A DNA stretch of 64,000 bases from Aliiglaciecola lipolytica E3 (GTDB lineage Bacteria > Pseudomonadota > Gammaproteobacteria > Enterobacterales > Alteromonadaceae). How positions within the stretch are numbered: the stretch's first letter is position 1; every line of letters starts with the position of its first letter. Below the pieces are notes generated by a model. The model was not told the origin of the DNA. It made no database searches and saw nothing but the letters and a program-made list of their open reading frames with translations. Positions 8,754 to 17,545 of this stretch are shown in pieces. Both the position numbers and the translations under genes were made by a program. Location: positions 124,001 through 188,000 of the forward strand of contig NZ_BAEN01000059.1 of assembly GCF_000314975.1 (NCBI RefSeq), in the 5' to 3' direction.

Positions 8754-10208
8754 CTAAAACAGACTCTTCAATAAAGGGTAAAGCTGCCTAAATTTTTCTC
8801 TACGCAATTTATAAACTTTTACCATGTCCTGGTTAGGCTGGTGGATTTGGACGACTTCAGGCTCGGGACAAACATCGTCTACATTAAGCTCTGGGTTCAC
8901 CGCCAATCTGGCTAATCTAGCTGCACCAAGTGCCGGTCCAACGTCACCGCCTTGTCGAAAGGTAATTTTGGTATTTAAAACGTCCGCTAATAACTGTCGC
9001 CAATAAGGACTTCTTGCACCACCTCCAATCAAGGTGATTTCGTTGGCTACCGCACCTGAGGCATGCACTGCGTCAACGCCATCGGCAAACGCAAAACTCA
9101 CGCCTTCCAATATCCCATGAGTTAAACTTGCTTGGTCACTGGCATGAGTCAAACCAAAGAAACTACCTTTTGCGTGAGGGTTGTTATGAGGCGTTCGCTC
9201 TCCGCTTAAATAGGGAAGAAAAATAGGTGCATCTGCAACTGCAAAAGAGCTTGATTCCAGCTGAGCAAGTAAATCAGGTACGTCCAATTTAGCGATCTCA
9301 TCAGCGAACCATTGTAAGCAACTTGCTGCACTTAACATCACCGACATTAAGTGCCATGTGCTTGGTAACGCATGACAAAAACTATGCACCGCCATCTGGG
9401 GGTTAGCGTTGAATCCTTCAGAAACCAAAAAGTAAACACCTGACGTCCCTAACGAAATCATTGCTTGACCGGGGTTTACTAAGCCGACTCCAATAGCACC
9501 TGCAGCATTGTCACCACCTCCTGCGATAACCGGTATTTTTTTGATATTCCAACGCTCACACAAGTGATTGCTCACGTACCCAGAAATGGCGTTTCCTTCG
9601 AACAATGTTGGCATTTGCTCGATTGTTAAGCCGCAGGCTGCCAACATACGCTGATCCCAAGCTCTGGCGTTGACGTCAAGCCACATAGTGCCTGCGGCAT
9701 CAGACATGTCAGTAGCGAAATCGCCTGTGAGTAGAAAGCGTAAGTAGTCTTTAGGTAATAATACTGTTGCAATCTGAGAAAATAATTCCGGTTCGTTTTG
9801 TTTAACCCACAGCAGTTTAGGAGCAGTGAATCCCGGCATTATCAAATTGCCGGTAATTTGATGACAATCTTTTACCTGATTCTCTATTTCTTCGCATTGC
9901 GCTTGGCAACGGCCATCATTCCACAATATGGCTGGACGAATAATCTCGTTATCTTTATCTAACAAGGTCGCACCATGCATTTGTCCTGACAGTCCAATAC
10001 TGCAAACTTGCTGTAAATCATTTCGATTCGTCAGTTGCAACATCACTTTGTCAAATGCGTTCCACCAATCTTGTGGGTTTTGTTCTGACCATAAAGGGTG
10101 TGGACGAGAAATATGTAATGCTTCGGATTGACTATCTAAAATCTGACCCGAATCATCCATTAGGATGACTTTTATACTAGATGTGCCTAAATCAACGCCA
10201 AGATACAT
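8754..10208 (-). CDS. xylB: Xylulokinase
   Basis: FGGY-family sugar kinase phosphorylating D-xylulose to xylulose 5-phosphate, which then enters the pentose phosphate pathway (a transketolase gene is at 20.5 kb). 484 aa, full length. The N-terminal phosphate loop is GVDLGTSSIKV, catalytic-site segments SGQMHGATLL and ILWNDGR follow, and the second domain has GGGDNAAGAIGVG and LIGGGARSPYWRQ. It is the first gene of the minus-strand xyl unit and is divergent from xylR across 184 bp. Confidence 0.97.
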   Translation of the reverse strand: MYLGVDLGTSSIKVILMDDSGQILDSQSEALHISRPHPLWSEQNPQDWWNAFDKVMLQLTNRNDLQQVCSIGLSGQMHGATLLDKDNEIIRPAILWNDGRCQAQCEEIENQVKDCHQITGNLIMPGFTAPKLLWVKQNEPELFSQIATVLLPKDYLRFLLTGDFATDMSDAAGTMWLDVNARAWDQRMLAACGLTIEQMPTLFEGNAISGYVSNHLCERWNIKKIPVIAGGGDNAAGAIGVGLVNPGQAMISLGTSGVYFLVSEGFNANPQMAVHSFCHALPSTWHLMSVMLSAASCLQWFADEIAKLDVPDLLAQLESSSFAVADAPIFLPYLSGERTPHNNPHAKGSFFGLTHASDQASLTHGILEGVSFAFADGVDAVHASGAVANEITLIGGGARSPYWRQLLADVLNTKITFRQGGDVGPALGAARLARLAVNPELNVDDVCPEPEVVQIHQPNQDMVKVYKLRREKFRQLYPLLKSLF

Positions 10209-10223
10209 GTCGTTCTCAAACCG

Positions 10224-10241
10224 TAAATAAATGATTATTTA
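10224..10241. promoter_or_regulatory. AT-rich inverted repeat before xylB
   Basis: TAAATAA-ATGA-TTATTTA, a perfect 7+4+7 inverted repeat 16 nt upstream of the xylB start in the xylB/xylR divergent region. It could be an operator or only AT-rich leader structure; low confidence. Confidence 0.3.
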
Positions 10242-10392
10242 TCTTTTACGACTGACAATTTTCTATCAATTATGATATTTAGTTATTTAATTTCGTAATT
10301 TTTTATCTTGGTTTTATTAACCCGATAAGCGATTAAGATACGTTCACTTTACTAGCTCCTTATTCAGGTTTTTGTAGAACAAAAGGTGTTTC

Positions 10393-11568
10393 ATGTTTAA
10401 AGCAAAGCACAGTATTTCGTTATTATTCAATGCGAATAAAGTGTACGATCGCCACGTTATAGAAGGCATTGGTCATTATTTGCAGTCTTCCAAAGTCGAT
10501 TGGGATATTTACCTCGAAGAAGACTTCTTAACGCGAATCGATAATATTCAAGATTGGGTAGGTGATGGCATTATTGCTGATTTTGACGCACCTGCTATTC
10601 AAAACGCCGTAGAAAATATCAGTATTCCAATAGTGGGAGTAGGCGGCTCTTATGAAAACGCTGAAGATTATCCAGATGTGCCTTATGTTGCTACAGACAA
10701 TTACGCATTGGTTAAATGTGCCTACGAACACCTAAAGCAGAAAGGCATAGAACGCTTTGCGTTTTATGGATTTCCTCCTGACGATAATCACCGCTGGGCG
10801 ACTGAACGAGAGAAGGCGATTATAAAGTTGTGCAAAGAAGATGGCTATGATTGTGCGGTATATCGTGGTCATCCTACTCGCCCGGAAACATGGCAATATT
10901 CAATGAACCGGCTATCTGACTGGCTGCAAGGGCTACCTAATCCTGTTGGTGTCGTATCGGTAACGGATGCGCGTGCTCGTCATTTGCTGCAGGCCTGTGA
11001 TCACATCGGTAAATTGGTGCCAGACCAAATCTCTATTGTTGGCATTGACGATGATGATATCGCCCGTAATTTAAGCCGAATTAGCCTAAGTTCAGTCACA
11101 CAAGGTTGCTTTGAGATGGGCTATCAAGCAGCGAAGCTCTTGCATCGCCGCTTAGAGAATCCAAAGTTAAAAAATAAAATTGTAATGGTACCTCCAATTG
11201 GCGTAGCGCAACGTCAATCTACCGATTTTAAAGCGCTAAAAGATCCCTATGTTATTCAAGCTATGCATTTTATTCGTCAAAACGCGTGTCGCGGTATAAA
11301 AGTTGATCAAGTTCTTGATTATGTGGGAATTTCTAGGTCAAACTTGGAGAATAGGTTTATTCAAGAGAGGGGGCATAGTATTCACCTTGAAATACATAAC
11401 GAAAAACTTGCCAAAGCCTGCAACTTACTTAAAACGGAAGACATGCAAACCTCTGAGATTGCACTAATCTGCGGTTACCCTTCTTTGCAATATATGTATG
11501 CTGTATTTCGCAAGCACTTTGATTTAACGCCAAAACAGTACCGAGAAAAGCATGTGCCGAATAGTTAG
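10393..11568 (+). CDS. xylR: Xylose operon regulator XylR (AraC family with LacI-like sensor)
   Basis: 391 aa, the same length and architecture as E. coli XylR. The N-terminal LacI/PurR-like periplasmic-binding-protein domain covers about residues 5-270 (VSVTDARARHLLQACDHIG and ISIVGIDDDDIARNLS are typical). A C-terminal AraC-type double helix-turn-helix covers about 285-388 (VDQVLDYVGISRSNLENRF, then TSEIALICGYPSLQYMYAVF). It is divergent from xylB, so it most likely activates xylB and xylA in response to xylose. The ribosome site AAGGTG before ATG 10393 is good. Confidence 0.95.
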   Translation: MFKAKHSISLLFNANKVYDRHVIEGIGHYLQSSKVDWDIYLEEDFLTRIDNIQDWVGDGIIADFDAPAIQNAVENISIPIVGVGGSYENAEDYPDVPYVATDNYALVKCAYEHLKQKGIERFAFYGFPPDDNHRWATEREKAIIKLCKEDGYDCAVYRGHPTRPETWQYSMNRLSDWLQGLPNPVGVVSVTDARARHLLQACDHIGKLVPDQISIVGIDDDDIARNLSRISLSSVTQGCFEMGYQAAKLLHRRLENPKLKNKIVMVPPIGVAQRQSTDFKALKDPYVIQAMHFIRQNACRGIKVDQVLDYVGISRSNLENRFIQERGHSIHLEIHNEKLAKACNLLKTEDMQTSEIALICGYPSLQYMYAVFRKHFDLTPKQYREKHVPNS

Positions 11569-11694
11569 AACGATTTAGCAATTTAGTCAGTAGACCAATG
11601 ACTTTTGGCATATAGTGTTCATGCCGAAAATTAGCGATACTCGATTTATCGATTAAGCGCACGTTCGACTATTTAGATAAACACCTGGTGGTTA

Positions 11695-12834
11695 ATGCAA
11701 ACCCTAAAAAGCTTTTTTAGTATTGAAAATTTATCTGCTATTTTTCCTTGGGCTGTTGTGACCGGGGTCGTCATGTATTTGATGACTCAGTCAAATCGTT
11801 ATTCAGCAGAAGCAATAGCAGGGACCGCAATTGCTTTGGTCATTTACATTGTTTGTTTTATTGTCGCTATATCAGATAACAAATATCGTTATGACCTGCC
11901 TTTAAGACTTGTTTTGATTGCGATTCAATACCTTGCCGTTTTGATAGCCGCTTTGCTTGCGCCTTTTGGCTTTTTAGCTATTTTAGTGACAATTTGGAGT
12001 GCGCAATTACCCTATTTTACTTCCTTTAAGAATACGCTTATTACCTCGCCAATTTGGTCTGCGCCATTTTGGATAATTATGTATTTTTATTGGCAAATTG
12101 ATTCCTCAGTGTTATCAGCGTTGCTGTTCTGGACATTTAATATCTTTGCATTAGTGATGGTAAACGGGAACATAAAAGAAAAGCGTGCGACAGAACAAGC
12201 AATGGAGTTAAACCGCGAGTTAATGGCAACGCAGGCTTTGTTAGGAGAAGCCTCAAAACAAGCAGAAAGAGTGAGAATTGCGCGCAATATTCACGATCTT
12301 CTCGGTCATCATCTCACGGCGTTGACTATTAATTTACAGGTTGCGGCTAGAATCTCAGAAGGTGAAGCTCAACTCAAAATCAAACAATGTCACGATTTAA
12401 GCAAATTATTGTTAAGTGACGTGAGAGAAGCAGTATCTGAAATTCGAGAAAAATCGCATATTAAACTGCATCACGCACTGCATGCACTGTCTGACAACGT
12501 ACCCAATTTACACATTGAAATGGAATTAGAAGCAAATTTGAATATAGTTGACGTTAATATGGCGGAGGCTATTTTGCGTTGCGTTCAAGAGTCAATTACT
12601 AATACATTGAAGCATAGTGATGCAACATGCTTTCATATTGGGCTCAAGCAAGAAAATGAAAAATTTCAGTTAACTATGTATGACAATGGTACACCTAAAA
12701 AATACAAAGCATTAAACGAAGGTAATGGCTTGTTAGGAATAAAAGAAAGAATTCATAATTTAGGTGGCGCGGTGAAAGCAGAATTTACAGATAACGGTTT
12801 TCGCACTTTCATTGAGTTGCCGGAGCTAATATGA
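11695..12834 (+). CDS. Membrane sensor histidine kinase, DesK/NarL-type (HisKA_3)
   Basis: 379 aa. The N-terminal ~155 residues hold about five hydrophobic segments without a large periplasmic loop, like DesK. A short coiled coil and the HisKA_3 dimerisation domain follow, with phospho-acceptor H200 in ARNIHDLLGHHLTAL. The HATPase domain lies at about 280-375 (N box ESITNTLKHS, G box DNGTP and GNGLLGIKERI). The stop overlaps the start of the response regulator by 4 nt (ATGA), so the two form one transcript. The stimulus is unknown; DesK-like topology hints at membrane state, but this is speculative. Confidence 0.9.
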   Translation: MQTLKSFFSIENLSAIFPWAVVTGVVMYLMTQSNRYSAEAIAGTAIALVIYIVCFIVAISDNKYRYDLPLRLVLIAIQYLAVLIAALLAPFGFLAILVTIWSAQLPYFTSFKNTLITSPIWSAPFWIIMYFYWQIDSSVLSALLFWTFNIFALVMVNGNIKEKRATEQAMELNRELMATQALLGEASKQAERVRIARNIHDLLGHHLTALTINLQVAARISEGEAQLKIKQCHDLSKLLLSDVREAVSEIREKSHIKLHHALHALSDNVPNLHIEMELEANLNIVDVNMAEAILRCVQESITNTLKHSDATCFHIGLKQENEKFQLTMYDNGTPKKYKALNEGNGLLGIKERIHNLGGAVKAEFTDNGFRTFIELPELI

Positions 12835-13481
12835 AGATAAAAGTTATGTTAGTCGACGATCAGACCTTGGTCCGTGAAGGCATCAAAAGCTTGTTGTCTT
12901 TAGCGCCTGAATTAACTGTTGTGGCAGAAGCTGGTGACGGAATGGAGGTGGTTGATATTATAAGCAAACACTCACCAGACATAGTATTAATGGATATTCG
13001 TATGCCGGTGATGAATGGAATAGAAGCCGTTAAAGCGATGCATGCATCGCATTTGGAAAATATCCCACCGGTGATAATGCTAACCACATTTGACGATCAT
13101 CAACTGGTTTTGCAGGCGATACAAGCAGGAGCAAAGGGGTTTTTGCTTAAGGATGTGGCACTAGAAAGGCTAGTGGACGCTATCGTCGCTGTACATAGAG
13201 GCGAGACGCTGATTCAACCTAGCTTAACGCAAAAAGTATTGACGACACTGCAAAACAAAAAAAGTGACTTTGAAAGCTCTGCAGAACCAATCCCATTAAG
13301 TGTTAAAGAAGTAGAAATTTTACGATTAATTGCAGCGGGATGCAGCAACCGCGAAATTTCTGAAATGATGTTTAAGTCAGAGGGGACGGTAAAAAATCAG
13401 GTATCGAATGTGTTAGACAAGCTAGGTGTGCGAGATCGAACGCGTGCGGTTTTAAAAGCTATCGAGCTTGGGTTTATCTAA
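12831..13481 (+). CDS. NarL/FixJ-family response regulator
   Basis: 216 aa. The receiver domain covers residues 1-120 with acidic pocket DD9-10, phospho-acceptor D55 in IVLMDIRMPVMNG and the conserved Lys in GFLLKDV. The LuxR-type helix-turn-helix is at about 150-212 (LSVKEVEILRLIAAGCSNRE). Partner of the overlapping DesK-type kinase. The last 30 nt overlap, antisense, the 3' end of the next gene, a GAF histidine kinase, which is unusual for two sensory genes. Confidence 0.93.
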   Translation: MKIKVMLVDDQTLVREGIKSLLSLAPELTVVAEAGDGMEVVDIISKHSPDIVLMDIRMPVMNGIEAVKAMHASHLENIPPVIMLTTFDDHQLVLQAIQAGAKGFLLKDVALERLVDAIVAVHRGETLIQPSLTQKVLTTLQNKKSDFESSAEPIPLSVKEVEILRLIAAGCSNREISEMMFKSEGTVKNQVSNVLDKLGVRDRTRAVLKAIELGFI

Positions 13482-14921
13482 ACTTATTGGAAACTTCACT
13501 ATAAACTCGACACCTTTACCTACTTTAGATTTACAATCTATATGGCCAGATAAAACTTTGACTACGATATTGTAGCAAATGTGCATTCCTAAACCGCTTC
13601 CGCCTGAATTTCTAGCACTGGTAAAAAAGGGTTTATAGAGATTTTCAATCGTATGTTCTGTCATTCCACAGCCATTATCTTTGTATTTAATCTCTAGTGT
13701 CGGGTGTCCTGCTACTTTTTCGATGACTCTAAACTTAAAAAAGATGTGACCGGATTGATCTTGTTCAAAGCCATGTTGGACAGAATTCATAATCAGATTA
13801 ATCAATAATTGGCTTATCGCCCCTGGATTACTATAAATTTCTAAATCAGGGTCAACATCAACACAAAAATGATGCTTTGTTCGTTTCAAACGAGGTTTTA
13901 AAGAAAGTAAAATTTCGTCTAAATAACCACTTAGGTTAATTTTTCGTGCTTCTTGGCTATGCTGATCTAAAGATAATTGCTTAAATGTTTTTATTAATTG
14001 CGTAGAACGAAATAAATTGCGTTCAACAATATCGACACTTTCTTCAGTCTCTTCCAGAAATTTTTGCAATTGCGAACGTTTAAGTTGGTCATCCTTAAAC
14101 GCTTTCGTGGTTGTTTCCAAAATGCTACGAAGGTAAGAAATGGCAGTAATAGCCACACCTGTTGGCGTATTGATTTCGTGAGTTAGACTAGACATCATGG
14201 TGCCTAATGCCGCCATATTTTCCAATTCAACTAACTGTGTCTGCACATCGTTACGTTGTTCTAATGCTTTTTTGAGCATCAAGTTGGCGCTACTTAGTGC
14301 TTGGGTGCGTTCTTCAACGCGCTTTTCTAAGTTGGCATTAGCTTCTTTTAACTGCCTGATATTATTGAAGCGTTCTAAAATAAGTGACGCAATCTGCGAT
14401 TCGTAATTAAGTGAATCTATATCATCTTGATCGGGAACACCTGCGGTAGAGAAAAACATACAAAAAGTGCCATACACTTCTCCATCAGGAGAAATTATAG
14501 GTTGGGACCAACACGAACGTATACTGCATGCAGATGCGATACTTCTGAATTCATGCCAACGTGCATCTTGCATAACATCTTCACAAATCGTCAGTTCTCG
14601 ATTTGCTATAGCCGCAGTGCAAGTTGAAACAGCAGGAACAATTTTTTGATTCTTTAATGCGGTTAAAAAAGGTTCTGGTAGACTAGGACCAACAAACGGG
14701 TTTAACACTGTTTGCGTATCATCTAGTAAGTTAATTGAACATTTTAATCCTGGCGTGGAAGATTCTAAACTCGCGATCAATTCACACAACACTTCATCCA
14801 AGGGATTGCCATTAACCATCAACTCTAGGGCATTAACGCGACCATGCTCAATAGCATTGTGGCGTTTTAAATGAGCAAATTTACTTGCTTCATTGATGTT
14901 GACGACATTCGATGAATTCAT
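13452..14921 (-). CDS. GAF-domain sensor histidine kinase
   Basis: 489 aa, no transmembrane segment seen, so probably cytoplasmic. The GAF domain covers about residues 30-180. A coiled coil follows at about 185-235, then a HisKA-like helix with H248 in SSLTHEINTPTGVA. The HATPase core has N box LLINLIMNSVQHGF, G1 KYKDNGCGM and G2 GGSGLGMHICYN. The THEINTP motif is typical of orphan kinases of the HWE-free, NtrB/CckA-like group in marine gammaproteobacteria. No cognate regulator is adjacent on the same strand; whether it talks to the overlapping NarL-type regulator is unknown. Confidence 0.88.
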   Translation of the reverse strand: MNSSNVVNINEASKFAHLKRHNAIEHGRVNALELMVNGNPLDEVLCELIASLESSTPGLKCSINLLDDTQTVLNPFVGPSLPEPFLTALKNQKIVPAVSTCTAAIANRELTICEDVMQDARWHEFRSIASACSIRSCWSQPIISPDGEVYGTFCMFFSTAGVPDQDDIDSLNYESQIASLILERFNNIRQLKEANANLEKRVEERTQALSSANLMLKKALEQRNDVQTQLVELENMAALGTMMSSLTHEINTPTGVAITAISYLRSILETTTKAFKDDQLKRSQLQKFLEETEESVDIVERNLFRSTQLIKTFKQLSLDQHSQEARKINLSGYLDEILLSLKPRLKRTKHHFCVDVDPDLEIYSNPGAISQLLINLIMNSVQHGFEQDQSGHIFFKFRVIEKVAGHPTLEIKYKDNGCGMTEHTIENLYKPFFTSARNSGGSGLGMHICYNIVVKVLSGHIDCKSKVGKGVEFIVKFPISLDKPKLDSF

Positions 14922-15013
14922 ATTATTTTTGTTATTTTTATGTTGAAAGTATGTTTAAAATTCCATCACCAATTTACCATAAAATAAACTGCTGTCTACG
15001 GCAATATATTTAC

Positions 15014-15742
15014 CTATAGGTCTCCATGGATCGCTTGTAATACCGCAATAGTGGCAATAGCGGCAGTTTCAGTCCTTAACACTCTAGGGCCTAATTGCAC
15101 GGTTTGAAACCCAACTTGTTCCGTTGCATATATTTCAGTTTCTGAGAAACCGCCTTCAGGGCCAATGAGCAATTTCACACCTGCCGGAGGAATTGCTAAA
15201 TCTTTGATGCTTTTATCTGCTTTTGGGTGCAACGTTAATCGAAGTTGGTTGGTGGATTGCCTCGTCCAATCATGGATAGACATGCAAGGGTGCAAAATAG
15301 GTATTTGGTTTCTTCCACATTGCTCACAAGCTGAAATTATCAATTTCTGCCATTGAATAGATTTCTTTTCCCATCGTTCAGCAGACAATTTCACACCACA
15401 CCTTTCAGTGATTAAAGGTGTTATTTCTGTTACTCCAAGTTCCACTGCTTTTTGAATCGCAAAATCCATTCTGTCGCCGCGAGAAACCCCCTGTCCTAAA
15501 TGAATGTTTAAACCGGATTCAACGCTGATAGACAACTTAGCGTCTACTAATGCGCTGGCTTGGCGTTTTTTCACAGAAACTAATTCTGCACTATATTCAT
15601 TGCCATCACCATTAAACAATACTAATGGATGGCCTTCAGATAGGCGTAATACACTGACGATATGATTCGCAGCATCAGGGGTAAGATCGATAGTACGATC
15701 AACAATTAATAAGTCAGGATGATAAATTCTTGGAATGCGCAT
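15014..15742 (-). CDS. rsmE: 16S rRNA m3U1498 methyltransferase RsmE
   Basis: SPOUT-class methyltransferase that N3-methylates U1498 of 16S rRNA using S-adenosylmethionine. 242 aa, the usual length. The N-terminal PUA-like domain covers about 1-75, and the C-terminal trefoil knot carries LLIGPEGGFSETEI and LGPRVLRTETAAIATI. It reads toward the GAF kinase gene with 92 bp between and is followed upstream by a short spacer and the stem-loop at 15809. Confidence 0.96.
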   Translation of the reverse strand: MRIPRIYHPDLLIVDRTIDLTPDAANHIVSVLRLSEGHPLVLFNGDGNEYSAELVSVKKRQASALVDAKLSISVESGLNIHLGQGVSRGDRMDFAIQKAVELGVTEITPLITERCGVKLSAERWEKKSIQWQKLIISACEQCGRNQIPILHPCMSIHDWTRQSTNQLRLTLHPKADKSIKDLAIPPAGVKLLIGPEGGFSETEIYATEQVGFQTVQLGPRVLRTETAAIATIAVLQAIHGDL

Positions 15743-15808
15743 GTTCAGATAAAGTCAGTTAACAATATCCGCTATGGTATAACAATTAATTAGATAAAAT
15801 CACGAGTA

Positions 15809-15847
15809 AGAGTCAAATGCTGTGAATGTATCACGGCATTTGACTCT
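15809..15847. terminator. Long stem-loop between rsmE and a small membrane protein gene
   Basis: AGAGTCAAATGC and GCATTTGACTCT form 12 perfect pairs, extended inward by GTGA/TCAC after a one-base mismatch. It lies 31 nt past the stop of the minus-strand small ORF, in the right place for its terminator, but neither side has a clean run of T. It might instead be an RNA-stability element. Confidence 0.5.
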
Positions 15848-15878
15848 GTAAACGAACTTTTTAAATGCAATTGATTAT

Positions 15879-16064
15879 TCAGTTCGCATTCAAAGTTTTC
15901 GAAGAGTTAATGCTATTGTGACTTGTGCTGATATCTAGAGAGTCATGTGAGCTTGCATTGAAGCCATCCTTGCGCGCATGTGCAGTATGCTCACCTGTAT
16001 CTTTAGAAAGGCAAAACACTAATAGAATTATCAAACTAACGAAGATTATCGAGAGAATTAACAT
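15879..16064 (-). CDS. Small single-pass membrane protein, unknown
   Basis: 61 aa from ATG 16064, with an AAGGA ribosome site 7 nt before it; a TTG at 16070 is in frame but less likely. Residues ~1-21 form one hydrophobic helix (LILSIIFVSLIILLVFC), followed by a short charged tail rich in Ser, His, Asp and Asn. That composition suggests a small inner-membrane protein or signal-anchored peptide with a soluble polar tail. No family recognised. The ribosome site and the following stem-loop support a real gene. Confidence 0.55.
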   Translation of the reverse strand: MLILSIIFVSLIILLVFCLSKDTGEHTAHARKDGFNASSHDSLDISTSHNSINSSKTLNAN

Positions 16065-16639
16065 TTTCAATTCCTTTAAAAATATTACGTAAAACCCCTT
16101 AATCGGGCCAATAAGAATAGCACTTCTTTTAAATAAAGTAGAGTTTAATGTGACTAAAAAATAAACATTATCAAAACTCTATTAAATTCAGTCGCTTGTA
16201 AAAAGTTAAAACTGCAAAGAAGTACTTTTCTGTCTGTACGCAATAAACCTTACTTAAAAAGCAAGTGTCACCTAAATAAAAGTCAGCCTGTTTTGAAATT
16301 GAAAACCGTCTGATCATTAACTTTTATAAACAGATATGTGCTGCAAAGCAGAACAAGCGAGGCTTAAATTAACTTGAATTTTTGACAATTAAATGACAAC
16401 TAACAAAAAATTTTGAATTTTAACGCTGGGTATAGACATTCGTCGGTGACGCAAAATTGAGACATATACGTTAGTATAATTTGGCAAAAAAAAGGGTGCA
16501 TATATTGTTGATTCATTTATTATTTCTATGTCCCACTGATTACCTAAGTAGTGATGATGGCCAAAACAAAATGAAAAGGCTTTCGTTTGGTGTAGGACTA
16601 TCGCTATTCAAAGAATGAAAAACTTCCCGGAGAAAAAAC
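16065..16639. other. 575-bp AT-rich intergenic region upstream of mscS
   Basis: No ORF with coding character on either strand. It must hold the promoters of the minus-strand small ORF and of mscS. A TATAAT at 16475-16480 could be a -10 element for mscS, but no convincing -35 stands 16-18 bp before it. No tRNA-like, riboswitch-like or long inverted-repeat structure was seen. A small RNA cannot be excluded. Confidence 0.5.
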
Positions 16640-17461
16640 ATGCTTGAAGATATTAATGTTTCAGAGTTAGTTGAAACTTATTTAATTCCATGGGGGCTGA
16701 ACATTTTGTTCGCCATCATTATTTATATCGTTGGTAAAATCATTGTGGGGATTCTTGTTAATTTATTTGGCAAGGTCATGGCGCGCTCTAAATATGATGA
16801 TATGTTAGTCGACTTTTTGAAGTCTATACTAGCCGCAATTTTGATGCTGTTTGTTATCGTTGCATCATTAGACCGATTAGGGGTAGACACAACTTCGCTA
16901 GTCGCAATTTTAGGTGCTGCAGGTTTAGCCATAGGTTTGTCATTACAAGGTTCATTGCAGAACTTTGCCGCTGGTGTCATGTTACTTGTTTTCCGCCCAT
17001 TTACTCGCGGAAACTTCATTGAAGCAGCCGGAACAGCTGGTGTCGTAAAAGACATTACTATTTTTACAACCGTTATGACGACGCCAGATAACAAAGAAAT
17101 CATCGTACCAAATGGTGCTATTTACAGTGGTAACATTGTTAACGTATCAGCCAAAGAAACTCGTCGTGTTGATATGGTTGTTGGCATTGGATACGACGCA
17201 GATTTGAAACGAGCGAAAGAAGTATTGCTTGAAATGGTCAATGCCGATGAGCGTATTTTGAAAGATCCTGCGCCTACTGTAGCTGTATCAGAATTGGCCG
17301 ATAGCAGTGTTAATTTTGTGGTTCGTCCTTGGGTTGCCGCTGCTGACTATTGGGCAGTTAAATTTGACTTTACTGAAGCAGTTAAATTGCGCTTCGATCA
17401 AGAAGGTATTAGCATTCCTTTCCCTCAAATGGATGTACATTTACACAAAACTGAAGAGTAA
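16640..17461 (+). CDS. mscS: Small-conductance mechanosensitive channel MscS
   Basis: Inner-membrane heptameric channel that opens under hypo-osmotic shock. 273 aa, close to E. coli MscS. Three transmembrane segments lie within residues ~15-125. The Gly/Ala-patterned pore helix TM3 is ILGAAGLAIGLSLQGSLQ, followed by the conserved NFAAGVMLLVFRPF and a cytoplasmic beta domain with VPNGAIYSGNIVN. Ribosome site CGGAG before ATG. Single-gene unit ending in a strong terminator. Confidence 0.96.
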   Translation: MLEDINVSELVETYLIPWGLNILFAIIIYIVGKIIVGILVNLFGKVMARSKYDDMLVDFLKSILAAILMLFVIVASLDRLGVDTTSLVAILGAAGLAIGLSLQGSLQNFAAGVMLLVFRPFTRGNFIEAAGTAGVVKDITIFTTVMTTPDNKEIIVPNGAIYSGNIVNVSAKETRRVDMVVGIGYDADLKRAKEVLLEMVNADERILKDPAPTVAVSELADSSVNFVVRPWVAAADYWAVKFDFTEAVKLRFDQEGISIPFPQMDVHLHKTEE

Positions 17462-17488
17462 TTTTCAAAAAGTGTAAGCTAAAAAAAT

Positions 17489-17519
17489 GCCGCAATTGTT
17501 ATTGCGGCTTTTTATTTTT
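17489..17519. terminator. Rho-independent terminator after mscS (bidirectional)
   Basis: GCCGCAAT-TGTT-ATTGCGGC followed by TTTTTATTTTT on the plus strand and preceded by seven A (T-run on the minus strand), so it can serve mscS and the convergent protease gene. Confidence 0.9.
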
Positions 17520-17545
17520 CAGCACATTGCTTTTTAAGCAACTGA

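Noticed and set aside
8740-8771. Stem TTGAAGAGT/ACTCTTCAA at the 3' end of xylB as a terminator
   Set aside because: It overlaps the last codons of xylB and is not followed by T on the minus strand; its loop is 14 nt.
16475-16480. TATAAT before mscS as a promoter -10 box
   Set aside because: No acceptable -35 element at 16-18 bp; kept only as a remark in the intergenic entry.
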